A stretch of 44,599 nucleotides of DNA, from NCBI GenBank assembly GCA_030536575.1, contig JAUNPS010000039.1, positions 1-44,599 of the forward strand, read 5' to 3'. This DNA is from Eubacteriales bacterium. GTDB taxonomy: Bacteria > Bacillota > Clostridia > Lachnospirales > Lachnospiraceae. Below the pieces are notes generated by a model. The model was not told where the DNA came from. It searched no databases and saw only the letters and a program-made list of their open reading frames with translations. The translations under genes were made by a program, and so were the position numbers. This document shows positions 34,033-41,649 of the stretch, piece by piece. The first letter of the stretch is position 1, and each line of letters starts with the position of its first letter.

Positions 34033-35762
34033 CGTATTTCCTCCTGCTTTTTCTTTTCTGCGCGTATAAATTTGATACGGCTCTGGCCCGTCCGGATATC
34101 CGTGAAAACTCCGGCGGCGTACAGCCCGTACAGAGCCGCCCCATAGGCCGCCTCTTCTTTATGCGCCGGAATCCACAGCGGCATCTGAAATTTTTCTTCC
34201 AGAATCCGTCTCAGGATCGGATTTTTCCGGATGCCGTTTCCGGAGCCGATCAGCCGTTTCGGGTTTGGCGCACCGGTTTTCATCCCCTCGTATAATGTAT
34301 ACAATTCTTCCGCAATCCCTTCCAACATTCCGTATACAATGTAACCGGGGGTGAAATTTTCCGTCGTAAGTCCCCGAATCGAAGCGCGTTTAAAGGGATC
34401 GCTGCGGCTGCCTGCAAAAGCCGGGTCGATCACAGGCGCCTGCGCCGGATCAATGCCTTCCACCGCTTTCGCCATGTTCTCATACAAGGCCTCGTCCGCC
34501 CGGCCAGGGCACGCCATTTTTCTATTCATGGTTTCATCTACCTGGCCAGAGCACACCATTTGTCCATTCATGGCTTCATTCGTCCGACCGGGGCGCACCG
34601 TTTTTCCATTCATGGCTTCATCTGCCCGGCCAGGGCACGCCATTTTACATACTTCGCGGAAAAATTGCTCTAAAAGCGCATAAGCTCTTCCGCCGCAAAG
34701 GGACGAGCCGACGCAGAGGTCTAAATTCTTCAGACAGGGCCGCAGTTCTGCCCCGCCTTTTGCCAGCCTCTCTGCATTTTCCGCCTCACAGGCGATTCCA
34801 ACGGATACCTGCGCGCCGGTTCCAACATTGACCAGAACAGTCCCGTCTCCGTCCGGCACGGAACCTAAAAAAGAGGCCTGATTATCGCCGATAGCTACCG
34901 CCACCGGAATCGTTTCCTGGAAATACCCAATGATCTCTCCGTCCCCCGCAATTTCCGGCAGAAAAGAGACGTCGATCCCGCAGGCACACAAATTCTCCGC
35001 GTCGAAGGCTTTCTTCCCAAAATCATATCCGCCCCAAGACGCCGCGTTTCCGGCTGAAATCCGGCCACATCCTGTCTTCGCTGGCCGCCCCGGTGTCGGC
35101 CCAAACGCCGCGTTCATGCCTGAAATCTCGCCACATCCTGTCTCCTCTGACCGCCCCGATGTCGGCCCAAACGCCGCGTTCTCGCCTGAAATCTCGCCGC
35201 ATCCTGCCTCCGGCACTCGCCCTGGCATCGGCCAAGACTCCGCCTTCCCGCCGCACAGCCTTTGCCCCACATAATCTCCAATCGTTGCCATCCGCCTGGC
35301 CTCTGCGGGCACAAGCCCATTCTCCAGATTATAAAAATGACTCGCCAGTCCGTACCCTGCGGACACCCGCCGCCCCAGCCGCCTTGTCAGCGCCTCCGCA
35401 TAAGTCTCAACCTTCCCTGGAATCTGCTGGCCTCCCCGTTCATCCTGCCAGGTAAAAAACGGGCTGACTGCCCTTCCATTTTCGTCTGTATACAGTATTC
35501 CATGCATCTGGCATGAAATCCCAATCCCTGCCACAGGTGCATACACGGACACAAGCTCCGAAACCTGTTTCTGCACCCGTTCAAAAATCCGGTCTGCATC
35601 CTGCATCTTCTCCCAGGGCATATCTCCCCGCACCCAGGTATCATTTTGAATCGTCCGGCTTTCCAGAACCTCCCCGGAATCCGCTTTCAACACCAAAATG
35701 CTGATCGTCGTCGTCCCGATATCGATTCCAATTCCCGTCCGCTTACCGCTACCGGACACCAT
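34026..35762 (-). CDS. FGGY-family sugar kinase with two internal repeat arrays
   Basis: The 578-residue kinase carries the FGGY markers: GIGIDIGTTTISILVL (phosphate loop), GISCQMHGILYTDENG, TWQDERG, IGDYVGQRL, AVAIGDNQASFLGS, NVGTGAQVSVGI, PFKRASIRGLT and LIGSGNGIRKNPILRRIL. It phosphorylates a ketose or related sugar, perhaps sedoheptulose-like, but the substrate is not proven. Two blocks interrupt the fold: about residues 176-243 are three 22-residue units (GCGEISGxNAAFGP type), and about 369-425 are four 14-residue units (CPGRADEAMNGK type). Without them the length would be near 470, close to usual. Both keep the frame. It starts at ATG 35762 inside the end of the HD gene. Confidence 0.88.
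   Translation of the reverse strand: MVSGSGKRTGIGIDIGTTTISILVLKADSGEVLESRTIQNDTWVRGDMPWEKMQDADRIFERVQKQVSELVSVYAPVAGIGISCQMHGILYTDENGRAVSPFFTWQDERGGQQIPGKVETYAEALTRRLGRRVSAGYGLASHFYNLENGLVPAEARRMATIGDYVGQRLCGGKAESWPMPGRVPEAGCGEISGENAAFGPTSGRSEETGCGEISGMNAAFGPTPGRPAKTGCGRISAGNAASWGGYDFGKKAFDAENLCACGIDVSFLPEIAGDGEIIGYFQETIPVAVAIGDNQASFLGSVPDGDGTVLVNVGTGAQVSVGIACEAENAERLAKGGAELRPCLKNLDLCVGSSLCGGRAYALLEQFFREVCKMACPGRADEAMNGKTVRPGRTNEAMNGQMVCSGQVDETMNRKMACPGRADEALYENMAKAVEGIDPAQAPVIDPAFAGSRSDPFKRASIRGLTTENFTPGYIVYGMLEGIAEELYTLYEGMKTGAPNPKRLIGSGNGIRKNPILRRILEEKFQMPLWIPAHKEEAAYGAALYGLYAAGVFTDIRTGQSRIKFIRAEKKKQEEIRC
34488..34655 (-). repeat. 42-bp tandem repeat inside the sugar kinase gene
   Basis: GCCAGGGCACGCCATTTT recurs in diverged form every 42 bases, four units in all; the outer copies at 34503 and 34629 are 126 bases apart. 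Each unit codes for 14 residues (MNGK-type start). The units differ from one another by several substitutions each. Confidence 0.88.
35035..35240 (-). repeat. 66-bp tandem repeat inside the sugar kinase gene
   Basis: GCCGCGTT begins units at 35041, 35107 and 35173, an exact 66-base period, three units. Each codes for 22 residues with GCGEISG and NAAF in common. The array lies after the IGDYVGQRLCGGK segment. Confidence 0.88.
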
Positions 35763-36240
35763 AAATCGCTTCCAGAAGCCCGATTCCCGTGGTTGTCCGG
35801 AAAATCATCTTCTTCGCATTGCGGATATTTTCTTCCGAATACCCCGCCTCATCCGCATTTACCAGATAATCCGCTTCCAGCAAAATCCGGTAATCGATCC
35901 CATCTACGCCGGTCAGCGTGTGATGGTGCCCCACCAGGAAAACCACCCGGTCTGTCATTTCTTCCGTCAGCCCCGCATCCTGCAGAAATTCCCTGGCTAA
36001 CCGGACGCCCTCAATCTCCTGGTGCTTGCCGTCCGCATGGCCATACTTTTCGCGGCATAAGGGACACGCAATGTCGTGCAGGATCGCGGCGATTTCCACG
36101 GTTTTCTGCTCGTCCGGCGTCACATTTTCACATTCCGCAATCGTCTTTGCATAGGCGTATACTTTCATTAAATGATTGATATCGTGATGGTTTCCATTCG
36201 AATAGCCGATCATTTTTACCATAATTTCTGAAACGTTCAT
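35749..36240 (-). CDS. HD-domain metal-dependent phosphohydrolase
   Basis: The 163-residue protein has HDINHLMKVYAYAKTIAE, the HD motif in IAAILHDIACP, VGHHHTLTG and a later Asp in LLEADYLVNADEA, the usual metal-ligand set of HD hydrolases. Substrates in the family include nucleotides and phosphate monoesters; here it is unknown. TAAGGAGG precedes ATG 36240. The sugar kinase start lies within its last codons, so kinase and hydrolase are coupled. Confidence 0.92.
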   Translation of the reverse strand: MNVSEIMVKMIGYSNGNHHDINHLMKVYAYAKTIAECENVTPDEQKTVEIAAILHDIACPLCREKYGHADGKHQEIEGVRLAREFLQDAGLTEEMTDRVVFLVGHHHTLTGVDGIDYRILLEADYLVNADEAGYSEENIRNAKKMIFRTTTGIGLLEAIYGVR

Positions 36241-36413
36241 CTTCGCTGTTCCTCCTTATTTCTTTATTACATTTCCTGTATTCCGGCACCGCCCGCAAAA
36301 ATATCCGGGCTTATCGCCATCCTGAGCTTCGCTTCCCGCATTGCAGAACAGGCGCCTTCACAGAAACAGCCCGGAGCCGTATTCCACCGCTCCAGACCGT
36401 CTCTCTGACCACA

Positions 36414-36770
36414 CTATTTTAAGCGTTCTTCCCACTCTTTTTCCCGAAAACCGATCAGCACAAAATCTTCGCCAATCACCAGCGGCCGCTTCACCAGCAT
36501 CCCATCCTCCGCCAGCAGGGCAATTTTTTCTTCATCCGTCAGTTCCGGAAGCCGCTCCTTTAAATGAAGCTCCTTGTATTTCAAACCGCTGGTATTAAAA
36601 AATTTTTTCAGCGGCTGGCCGCTCTTTCCGAGCCACTCCCGCAGTTCTTCCGCAGACGGGTTCTCTTCTTTGATGTGCCTGTCCGTATAGGCAACTTCAT
36701 GGCTGTCCAGCCATTTTTTCGCCTTCTGACAGGTCGTGCATTTCGGGTATTCCACAAATAAAACGTTCAT
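36414..36770 (-). CDS. ArsC/Spx-family thioredoxin-fold protein
   Basis: The 118-residue protein has the N-terminal motif FVEYPKCTTCQKAKKWLD with a CxxC pair, then FFNTSGLKYKELHLKERLPEL and the arginine loop VKRPLVIGEDFVLIGF. This fits the ArsC/YffB branch more than Spx. Such proteins act as arsenate reductases or thiol-disulfide adaptors; the family is often annotated from fold alone. ACAAGGAG precedes ATG 36770. It starts 42 bases after fbp and no arsenic genes are nearby. The 173 bases after it, before the HD gene, hold no feature I can name. Confidence 0.9.
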   Translation of the reverse strand: MNVLFVEYPKCTTCQKAKKWLDSHEVAYTDRHIKEENPSAEELREWLGKSGQPLKKFFNTSGLKYKELHLKERLPELTDEEKIALLAEDGMLVKRPLVIGEDFVLIGFREKEWEERLK

Positions 36771-36812
36771 ATACGCTCCTTGTCTCCATCCACACTCAGT
36801 CATTTAGCAGAA

Positions 36813-38774
36813 TTATATTTTCTCGCGGATCGTACCTGCCCGGTAAGCCGCCACCAGTTTCTCCAGCTCGAATATGCTCTCCTGAATTTCTTTCCCGGCA
36901 TCCGTGTCCGCCACTCGCAGACGTTTCGTCGTCCGCTCCACAACCATATTGACCGAATGGATATCCGTTTCTTTCACAACGGCTTCTTCCACAGATACGA
37001 AAGGCTCGTGTGCTACCAGCAGCAGTCCGTAGGAATTATAAACCAGGGTGTAACCGGCAATTCCGGTGACTTTCTGGTAGGCTTTCGAGAAACCGCCGTC
37101 GATGATCAGAAGCTTTCCGTTACATTTCACGGGGGTCTCGCCTTTGGAAAGCTGTACCGGAATGTGCCCGTTAATGATATGGGAAGTTTCCTTGTCCAGC
37201 CCGAATTCTTCCAGAATCTGGTTGACGGTTTCTTCCTGCTCCATATAGGTGTAATAGGGATTCTTTACCTCCTTATGGGTGGACTTGTCGGCAATCAGGT
37301 AGCGCTCAAAGGTGGTCATTTTGTCTTTTCCAAATACGGGAGAATTTCCGTTGATCCAGATATACCACAAAATGTCCATGCCTTTCATTTTCTCTTCTTT
37401 ATCCAGGGAATAATATCCTTTTCTGGCGTAAACTTCCAAAATATCGTACAGGGCTTTCCCGCTGTATTCCTGCCCGAAAATTTTCACTTTTCGGAAACTG
37501 CCGTCCTCGTTCAGGGGAACACAGCCGTGGTAAAGCAGGTTTGAGTTAAAGACTTTGTACAGGCTGCCGTTCGAAAACAGGAAACGGACGTGTTTCTGAA
37601 GCTTCTCACACTTTTCGAAGGCGGACTGAAGCCGATCCATAACCACTTCTTCTTCCGGCGACAGGGCGTAAGGGTCTTCCGGATTGATGGTCGGGAAATT
37701 CGTATCTTCCAGCGGATAGGTCTTTCCGTCAATGGTGATCGTGCCGTTTTCCAGATCCATTTTGTGGAGAAGAAGCCGGTCTTCCATGCCGAATTCCGGA
37801 TTCCGTTTGATCACCTGACCTTCCAGCTTGAACATGATCACGGCAATGGCTTTCTGCATCCGGCAGTCCCACTCCAGATCTTTGGGATTGTAATCCGCGG
37901 TGGTGCTGTAGTTGATTTTAAAGCATTTGCAGCTATCGTTTCCATAGGTATTCATGGCAAAGGTTGCCAGCGGGATCAGGTTAATCCCGTAGCCCTCTTC
38001 CAGCATGTCCAGGTTTCCGTATCTGGCTGCCACACGGATCACGTTTGCAATGCAGGCCTTATGCCCGGCTGCCGCGCCCATCCATACCACGTCGTGATTG
38101 CCCCATTGGATATCAACGGAATGGTAGGACATGAGCTTGTCCATGATAATGTGCGGCCCCGGCCCACGGTCGAAAATATCGCCTACAATGTGGATGTGAT
38201 CCACGGCAAGGCGCTGGATCAAGTTGCTCATCGCAATGATGAATTCTCTGGCGCTCCCGATCCGGATAATCGTGCTGATGATCGCGTTATAGTAGGCTTC
38301 TTTATCCAGAAGCTCTTCTTTTTCGGTGATCAGTTCCTCGATGACATAAGCAAAGTCCTTTGGCAGGGCCTTGCGGACTTTTGAGCGGGTGTATTTGGAC
38401 GCCACACGCTTGCAGATCTGGATCAGCCTATGCAGGGTGATCCGATACCAGTCTTCAATGTTCTCTTCGGTTTTCTCTACCAGATCCACTTTGAGTTCCG
38501 GGTAATAAATTAAAGTAGCCAGGCTCTTTTTGTCCCGGCTACTCAGGGTATTCCCGAATTCTTCCTCGATTTTTTTGCGCACGGAGCCGGAGCCGTTCTT
38601 CAGCACGTGGAAAAACTGTTCGTATTCCCCGTGGATGTCGGTCATGAAATGCTCCGTGCCTTTGGGAAGGTTCAAAATGGACTGCAGGTTAATGATCTCC
38701 GTACAGGCTGACGCCACCGTTGGATACAGCTTTGCCAGGTTTTTCAGATACTTAATCTCCATGTCCTCTCTCAC
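36813..38774 (-). CDS. fbp: Class III fructose-1,6-bisphosphatase
   Basis: The 653-residue enzyme is the Firmicutes-type FBPase of the calcineurin-like phosphatase fold. It shows MTDIHGEYEQF, VGDIFDRGPGPH and WGNHDVVWMG as metal-binding motifs, and NGHIPVQLSKGETPVKCNGKLLIIDGGFSKAYQ near the end. It removes the 1-phosphate of fructose 1,6-bisphosphate in gluconeogenesis. GTG 38774 has GAGGGGG 9 bases upstream; ATG 38762 is possible. It starts only 32 bases after dapB without a visible terminator, which would tie it to the lysine-controlled transcript. Confidence 0.95.
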   Translation of the reverse strand: MREDMEIKYLKNLAKLYPTVASACTEIINLQSILNLPKGTEHFMTDIHGEYEQFFHVLKNGSGSVRKKIEEEFGNTLSSRDKKSLATLIYYPELKVDLVEKTEENIEDWYRITLHRLIQICKRVASKYTRSKVRKALPKDFAYVIEELITEKEELLDKEAYYNAIISTIIRIGSAREFIIAMSNLIQRLAVDHIHIVGDIFDRGPGPHIIMDKLMSYHSVDIQWGNHDVVWMGAAAGHKACIANVIRVAARYGNLDMLEEGYGINLIPLATFAMNTYGNDSCKCFKINYSTTADYNPKDLEWDCRMQKAIAVIMFKLEGQVIKRNPEFGMEDRLLLHKMDLENGTITIDGKTYPLEDTNFPTINPEDPYALSPEEEVVMDRLQSAFEKCEKLQKHVRFLFSNGSLYKVFNSNLLYHGCVPLNEDGSFRKVKIFGQEYSGKALYDILEVYARKGYYSLDKEEKMKGMDILWYIWINGNSPVFGKDKMTTFERYLIADKSTHKEVKNPYYTYMEQEETVNQILEEFGLDKETSHIINGHIPVQLSKGETPVKCNGKLLIIDGGFSKAYQKVTGIAGYTLVYNSYGLLLVAHEPFVSVEEAVVKETDIHSVNMVVERTTKRLRVADTDAGKEIQESIFELEKLVAAYRAGTIREKI

Positions 38775-38806
38775 GTAAAATCCCCCTCAATTTCAGATGC
38801 CTCTTT

Positions 38807-39568
38807 TTACTGGGCTGCAATGACGTCGCTCATATCGTAGTACCCCGCGGGCTTTCCTTTCAGGAACTTCGCCGCCTGGATCGCGCCTTTGCCAAATACG
38901 GCTTTCGAGTAGGCCGTATGTTTGAACTCGATCACTTCGTCGGTTCCCGCGAAGATCACTTCGTGTTCGCCTACGATGGTGCCGCCGCGGACGGCGGAAA
39001 TGCCGATTTCTTTGGGCTCCCGTTCCTGACGTCTGCCGCTGCGGTCGAAAGTGTAGGTGTATTCTTTGTCCAGGGCTTCGTTTAAGCTGTCCGCCAGGGC
39101 AAGGGCTGTCCCGCTGGGCGCGTCCACTTTATGTTTATGGTGCTTTTCCACAATTTCCATATCGTAGCCTGCCGGAGCCAGAACCTTCGCCGCTTTCTGG
39201 AGCAGGTTCAGGAGGGTATTGATTCCCAGGGACATGTTGGCGGATCTTAAAACGGCGATCTCTTCCGATGCTTTCCGGATATTTTCGAGCTGTTCCCCGG
39301 AAAGCCCGGTGGTACAGACTACCACCGGAAGCTTTTTCTCCAGACAGTAAGCGATCAGCGCGTCCTCCGCTTTGGGGGAGGAAAAGTCGATGACTGCATC
39401 GGCCTCGATTTCGCATTCTGCAATGCTTTTAAAGACCGGATAACCGTTTTTCGCAGCGTCGTACAGATCTACCCCGGCGACGATCTCAATCCCGGGATCT
39501 TCCTCTACAAGGCCGCTGATGACCTGGCCCATGTGGCCGTTGCAGCCGTGCATGATTACTTTTACCAT
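38807..39568 (-). CDS. dapB: 4-hydroxy-tetrahydrodipicolinate reductase
   Basis: The 253-residue enzyme reduces hydroxytetrahydrodipicolinate in lysine and diaminopimelate synthesis. It has a nucleotide-binding start (VIMHGCNGHMGQVI), VDFSSPKAEDAL, the catalytic motif EKHHKHKVDAPSGTALALAD and the closing FKHTAYSKAVF. AGGAG precedes ATG 39568, and longer frames to 39745 overlap dapA and are rejected. It lies 11 bases after dapA. Confidence 0.97.
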   Translation of the reverse strand: MVKVIMHGCNGHMGQVISGLVEEDPGIEIVAGVDLYDAAKNGYPVFKSIAECEIEADAVIDFSSPKAEDALIAYCLEKKLPVVVCTTGLSGEQLENIRKASEEIAVLRSANMSLGINTLLNLLQKAAKVLAPAGYDMEIVEKHHKHKVDAPSGTALALADSLNEALDKEYTYTFDRSGRRQEREPKEIGISAVRGGTIVGEHEVIFAGTDEVIEFKHTAYSKAVFGKGAIQAAKFLKGKPAGYYDMSDVIAAQ

Positions 39569-39579
39569 TTTCTTTTCTC

Positions 39580-40470
39580 CTATGCAAGTTTCATTCCAAA
39601 ATCTACCATAACTTTCGCCAGTTCCTGTGCGTGCTCTTCTTCCATCTCGGTCAGCGGGCCGCGTAAGGGGCCGACTTCTTTTCCAAGCAGGTTCAGGGCT
39701 TTTTTCACCGGGATCGGGTTGACTTCGCAGAACAGTTTGTCGCACAGCGGAAGGGCTTTTAACTGAAGCTCCAGGCTGCCTTTTACGTCGCCTTCCAGGT
39801 ATTTGGCTACAATGTCGTGGGCTGCTTCCGGCGCAACGTTGGAAAGTACGGAGATTACGCCTTTTCCGCCCAGAGACATGATCGGAACGATCTGGTCGTC
39901 GTTTCCGGAGTACAGGTCAATGCAGCCGTCTGCGAGCTGCATCAGTTTCGCAACCTGGGAAATGTTTCCGCTGGCTTCTTTGATGGCAACGATGTTTTCC
40001 ACGTGCTGGGCCAGGTAGACGGCGGTTTCCGGCTGGATGTTGCACCCGGTGCGGCTGGGTACATTATAGAGGACGACCGGAATATGGATCGACTCTGCAA
40101 TGGTGGTGAAGTGTTTGATCAGGCCTTTCTGGGTCGCTTTATTATAATAGGGCGTTACCAGAAGAACCGCGTCGGCGCCGTATTTCTCCGCTTCCTGGGA
40201 GAGGTAGACGGCGGTTTCCGTACAATTTGAACCGGTTCCGGCGATGACCGGAATGCGTTTTGCCACTTTGTCGATGGCGTATTTGATCGTGTCCAGGTGT
40301 TCTTCGTGGGACAGGGTGGATGATTCGCCGGTGGTGCCGCAGATGATGATGGCGTCGGTGCCACGTTCGATCTGTTCTTCCAGAAGTTCGCCCAGTTTGT
40401 CAAAGTTTACGTCTCCGTTTTCTTTCATGGGAGTTACGATTGCTACGCCTGCTCCTGTAAAAATTGCCAT
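39580..40470 (-). CDS. dapA: 4-hydroxy-tetrahydrodipicolinate synthase
   Basis: The 296-residue TIM barrel condenses pyruvate with aspartate semialdehyde. Markers are CGTTGESSTLSHEEH, PYYNKATQKGLIKHF, LYNVPSRTGCN, the Schiff-base lysine in IVAIKEASGN and LYSGNDDQIVP. AAGGAGG precedes ATG 40470. It is the first gene of the transcript led by the lysine riboswitch, with dapB following after 11 bases. Confidence 0.97.
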   Translation of the reverse strand: MAIFTGAGVAIVTPMKENGDVNFDKLGELLEEQIERGTDAIIICGTTGESSTLSHEEHLDTIKYAIDKVAKRIPVIAGTGSNCTETAVYLSQEAEKYGADAVLLVTPYYNKATQKGLIKHFTTIAESIHIPVVLYNVPSRTGCNIQPETAVYLAQHVENIVAIKEASGNISQVAKLMQLADGCIDLYSGNDDQIVPIMSLGGKGVISVLSNVAPEAAHDIVAKYLEGDVKGSLELQLKALPLCDKLFCEVNPIPVKKALNLLGKEVGPLRGPLTEMEEEHAQELAKVMVDFGMKLA

Positions 40471-40584
40471 GTTTTTATCCTCCTTATTTTCTTCGCTGCG
40501 TCTTTTGACGTGACCGCAGGGTGCTTCTAAGTTATCATAAGCGGCTGCGGGGCGTTTGGTGCCTTTGTAATGTAATGCAAGATC

Positions 40585-40690
40585 AAAAGTGTGCTTCGCA
40601 CACTCTCGCGCCCTCTGCGGCATCCAAGAAGCACACTTTTGCCGCGCCAGATGCGTTTGCCGAAGGCAAAATCTTCCTCTCGCATCTGTG
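40585..40690 (-). repeat. Palindromic element between lysine riboswitch and dapA
   Basis: AAAAGTGTGC (40585-40594) can pair with GCACACTTTT (40631-40640) or, more locally, AGTGTGC (40588-40594) with GCACACT (40598-40604). Next to it AGATGCG (40649-40655) pairs with CGCATCT (40681-40687), enclosing TTTGCC-GAA-GGCAAA (40656-40670). It codes for nothing credible. The compact set of stems looks like a dispersed palindromic repeat, but only one copy is in the window. Confidence 0.55.
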
Positions 40691-40708
40691 TGCATACTGC
40701 CCGGAGGG

Positions 40709-40778
40709 CTTTTTTGCTTTATAGGCGCAATGTGTTACGGTTTTATCATAAAACGGTGTTTCCTATAAAGCAAAAAAG
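40709..40778. repeat. 17-bp perfect inverted repeat next to the riboswitch terminator
   Basis: CTTTTTTGCTTTATAGG (40709-40725) is perfectly inverted at 40762-40778, with a 15-base palindrome GTTTTATCATAAAAC (40740-40754) in the middle. One arm includes the T-run of the riboswitch terminator. Together they could fold into a long hairpin in read-through RNA. Confidence 0.7.
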
Positions 40779-40798
40779 GAGCTGATTTTGTCAGCCCC
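40772..40798 (-). terminator. Terminator of the lysine riboswitch
   Basis: GGGGCTGA (40798-40791) pairs with TCAGCTCC (40785-40778, one G-U) around CAAAA, followed by six T. Confidence 0.92.
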
Positions 40799-41003
40799 TG
40801 AGAACATCGCGTTCCTTGCAGTCTTATCAGGTAGCTCACCACCGCCTTCTGACGGTGACAGTCATACAGCTCTTAACTGTATGCCCAAGCATGCAGCTAC
40901 AGGAACTGCACCTTTCGGCGTCTTCCCCTTTCTATCACCTTCGCCTGTGCCTGAACACATCCAGTCATATACTCTTGAAACACGCGACCTCTACGAAAAA
41001 CTT
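40772..41003 (-). promoter_or_regulatory. Lysine riboswitch upstream of dapA
   Basis: On the minus strand the leader shows the lysine-aptamer order: GTAGAGGTCGCG near the 5' end, AGAGTATATGA, GGCGAAGGTGATAGAAAGGG, GACGCCGAAAGGTGC, GGGCATACAGTTAAGAGC, TGTATGACTGTCACCG and GGTGGTGAGCTACC. A strong terminator follows. Bound lysine should favour termination before dapA. Confidence 0.93.
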
Positions 41004-41009
41004 TTCTTT

Positions 41010-41038
41010 ACTATACCATTATTAAATTGTCTTGTCAA
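41010..41038 (-). promoter_or_regulatory. Promoter of the dapA operon
   Basis: Perfect TTGACA (41038-41033), a 17-base spacer and TATAGT (41015-41010). It overlaps the last codons of the adenosyltransferase gene on the same strand. Confidence 0.88.
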
Positions 41039-41528
41039 CGCCTGTTTTTCGCGGAACCAGCTCGATGACTTCGTCCACGTCCTCCCAGATCTCTTCGCCG
41101 CTGCTGGAGCCAGTGAATATCAGCCGGGTTCCTTCATTACTGGCATGGATCAGGCTGCGGAGATCCTCCGCCGTCACAATGCCGTAATCCATTAGCCCTA
41201 ACACTTCATCCAGGACTAAGACGTCGCATTCCTCAGTGACCAGGACCTTTTTCGCAAAGTTCATACCGTTTCGCAGGTTCTGGATCTCCTCGGCCTTCTC
41301 GTCCTCGGAAAGATTCCCGTAGGATTCGGAGGATTTTTCAAAACGGAAGAGCTTGATCTCTGGCTCCAACCTGGCGAGGAAGCTGATCTCGTCTTCTTTC
41401 TTTTCTTTCAGAAACTGGATTACAAAAACGGTTTTTCCCTGGCTTGCGGCTTTGATGGCCTGGCCGATGGCTGCTGTTGTCTTTCCTTTTCCTGTACCAT
41501 AATAAATCTGTACTGAACCTTTATCCAT
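41022..41528 (-). CDS. cobO: Cobalamin adenosyltransferase, CobO/BtuR family
   Basis: The 168-residue P-loop protein has IYYGTGKGKTTAAIGQAIKAASQGK, FVIQFLKEKKEDEI, VLVTEECDVLVLDEVLGLMDYG and LIFTGSSSGEEI, the CobO/CobA/BtuR pattern. It transfers the adenosyl group of ATP to cob(I)alamin or a precursor. It lacks the N-terminal arm of many CobO proteins. GAGAGG precedes ATG 41528; a longer start at 41552 is less likely. No other cobalamin gene is nearby. Its 3' end contains the dapA promoter. Confidence 0.88.
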   Translation of the reverse strand: MDKGSVQIYYGTGKGKTTAAIGQAIKAASQGKTVFVIQFLKEKKEDEISFLARLEPEIKLFRFEKSSESYGNLSEDEKAEEIQNLRNGMNFAKKVLVTEECDVLVLDEVLGLMDYGIVTAEDLRSLIHASNEGTRLIFTGSSSGEEIWEDVDEVIELVPRKTGVDKTI

Positions 41529-41649
41529 TTCGCACCTCTCACCCACACCCATTGTTTACGGTCTCCTGTTTCGAACCGCTGTGGCCCGCTTTGTTTCGTT
41601 CATCTTACTACAAACCCTGGAAAATTGCAACCATTATTGACGGTTTCCG

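Noticed and set aside
34488-35240. Kinase repeats as CRISPR or as a frameshifted pseudogene
   Set aside because: Units are directly adjacent without unique spacers. The reading frame continues through both arrays with all kinase motifs present.
39569-39745. Longer start for dapB
   Set aside because: It would run inside dapA, and the nucleotide-binding motif begins right after the start at 39568.
40471-40695. N-terminal extension of dapA into the leader
   Set aside because: The extension lies across palindromic stems. The family start at 40470 has a perfect ribosome-binding site.
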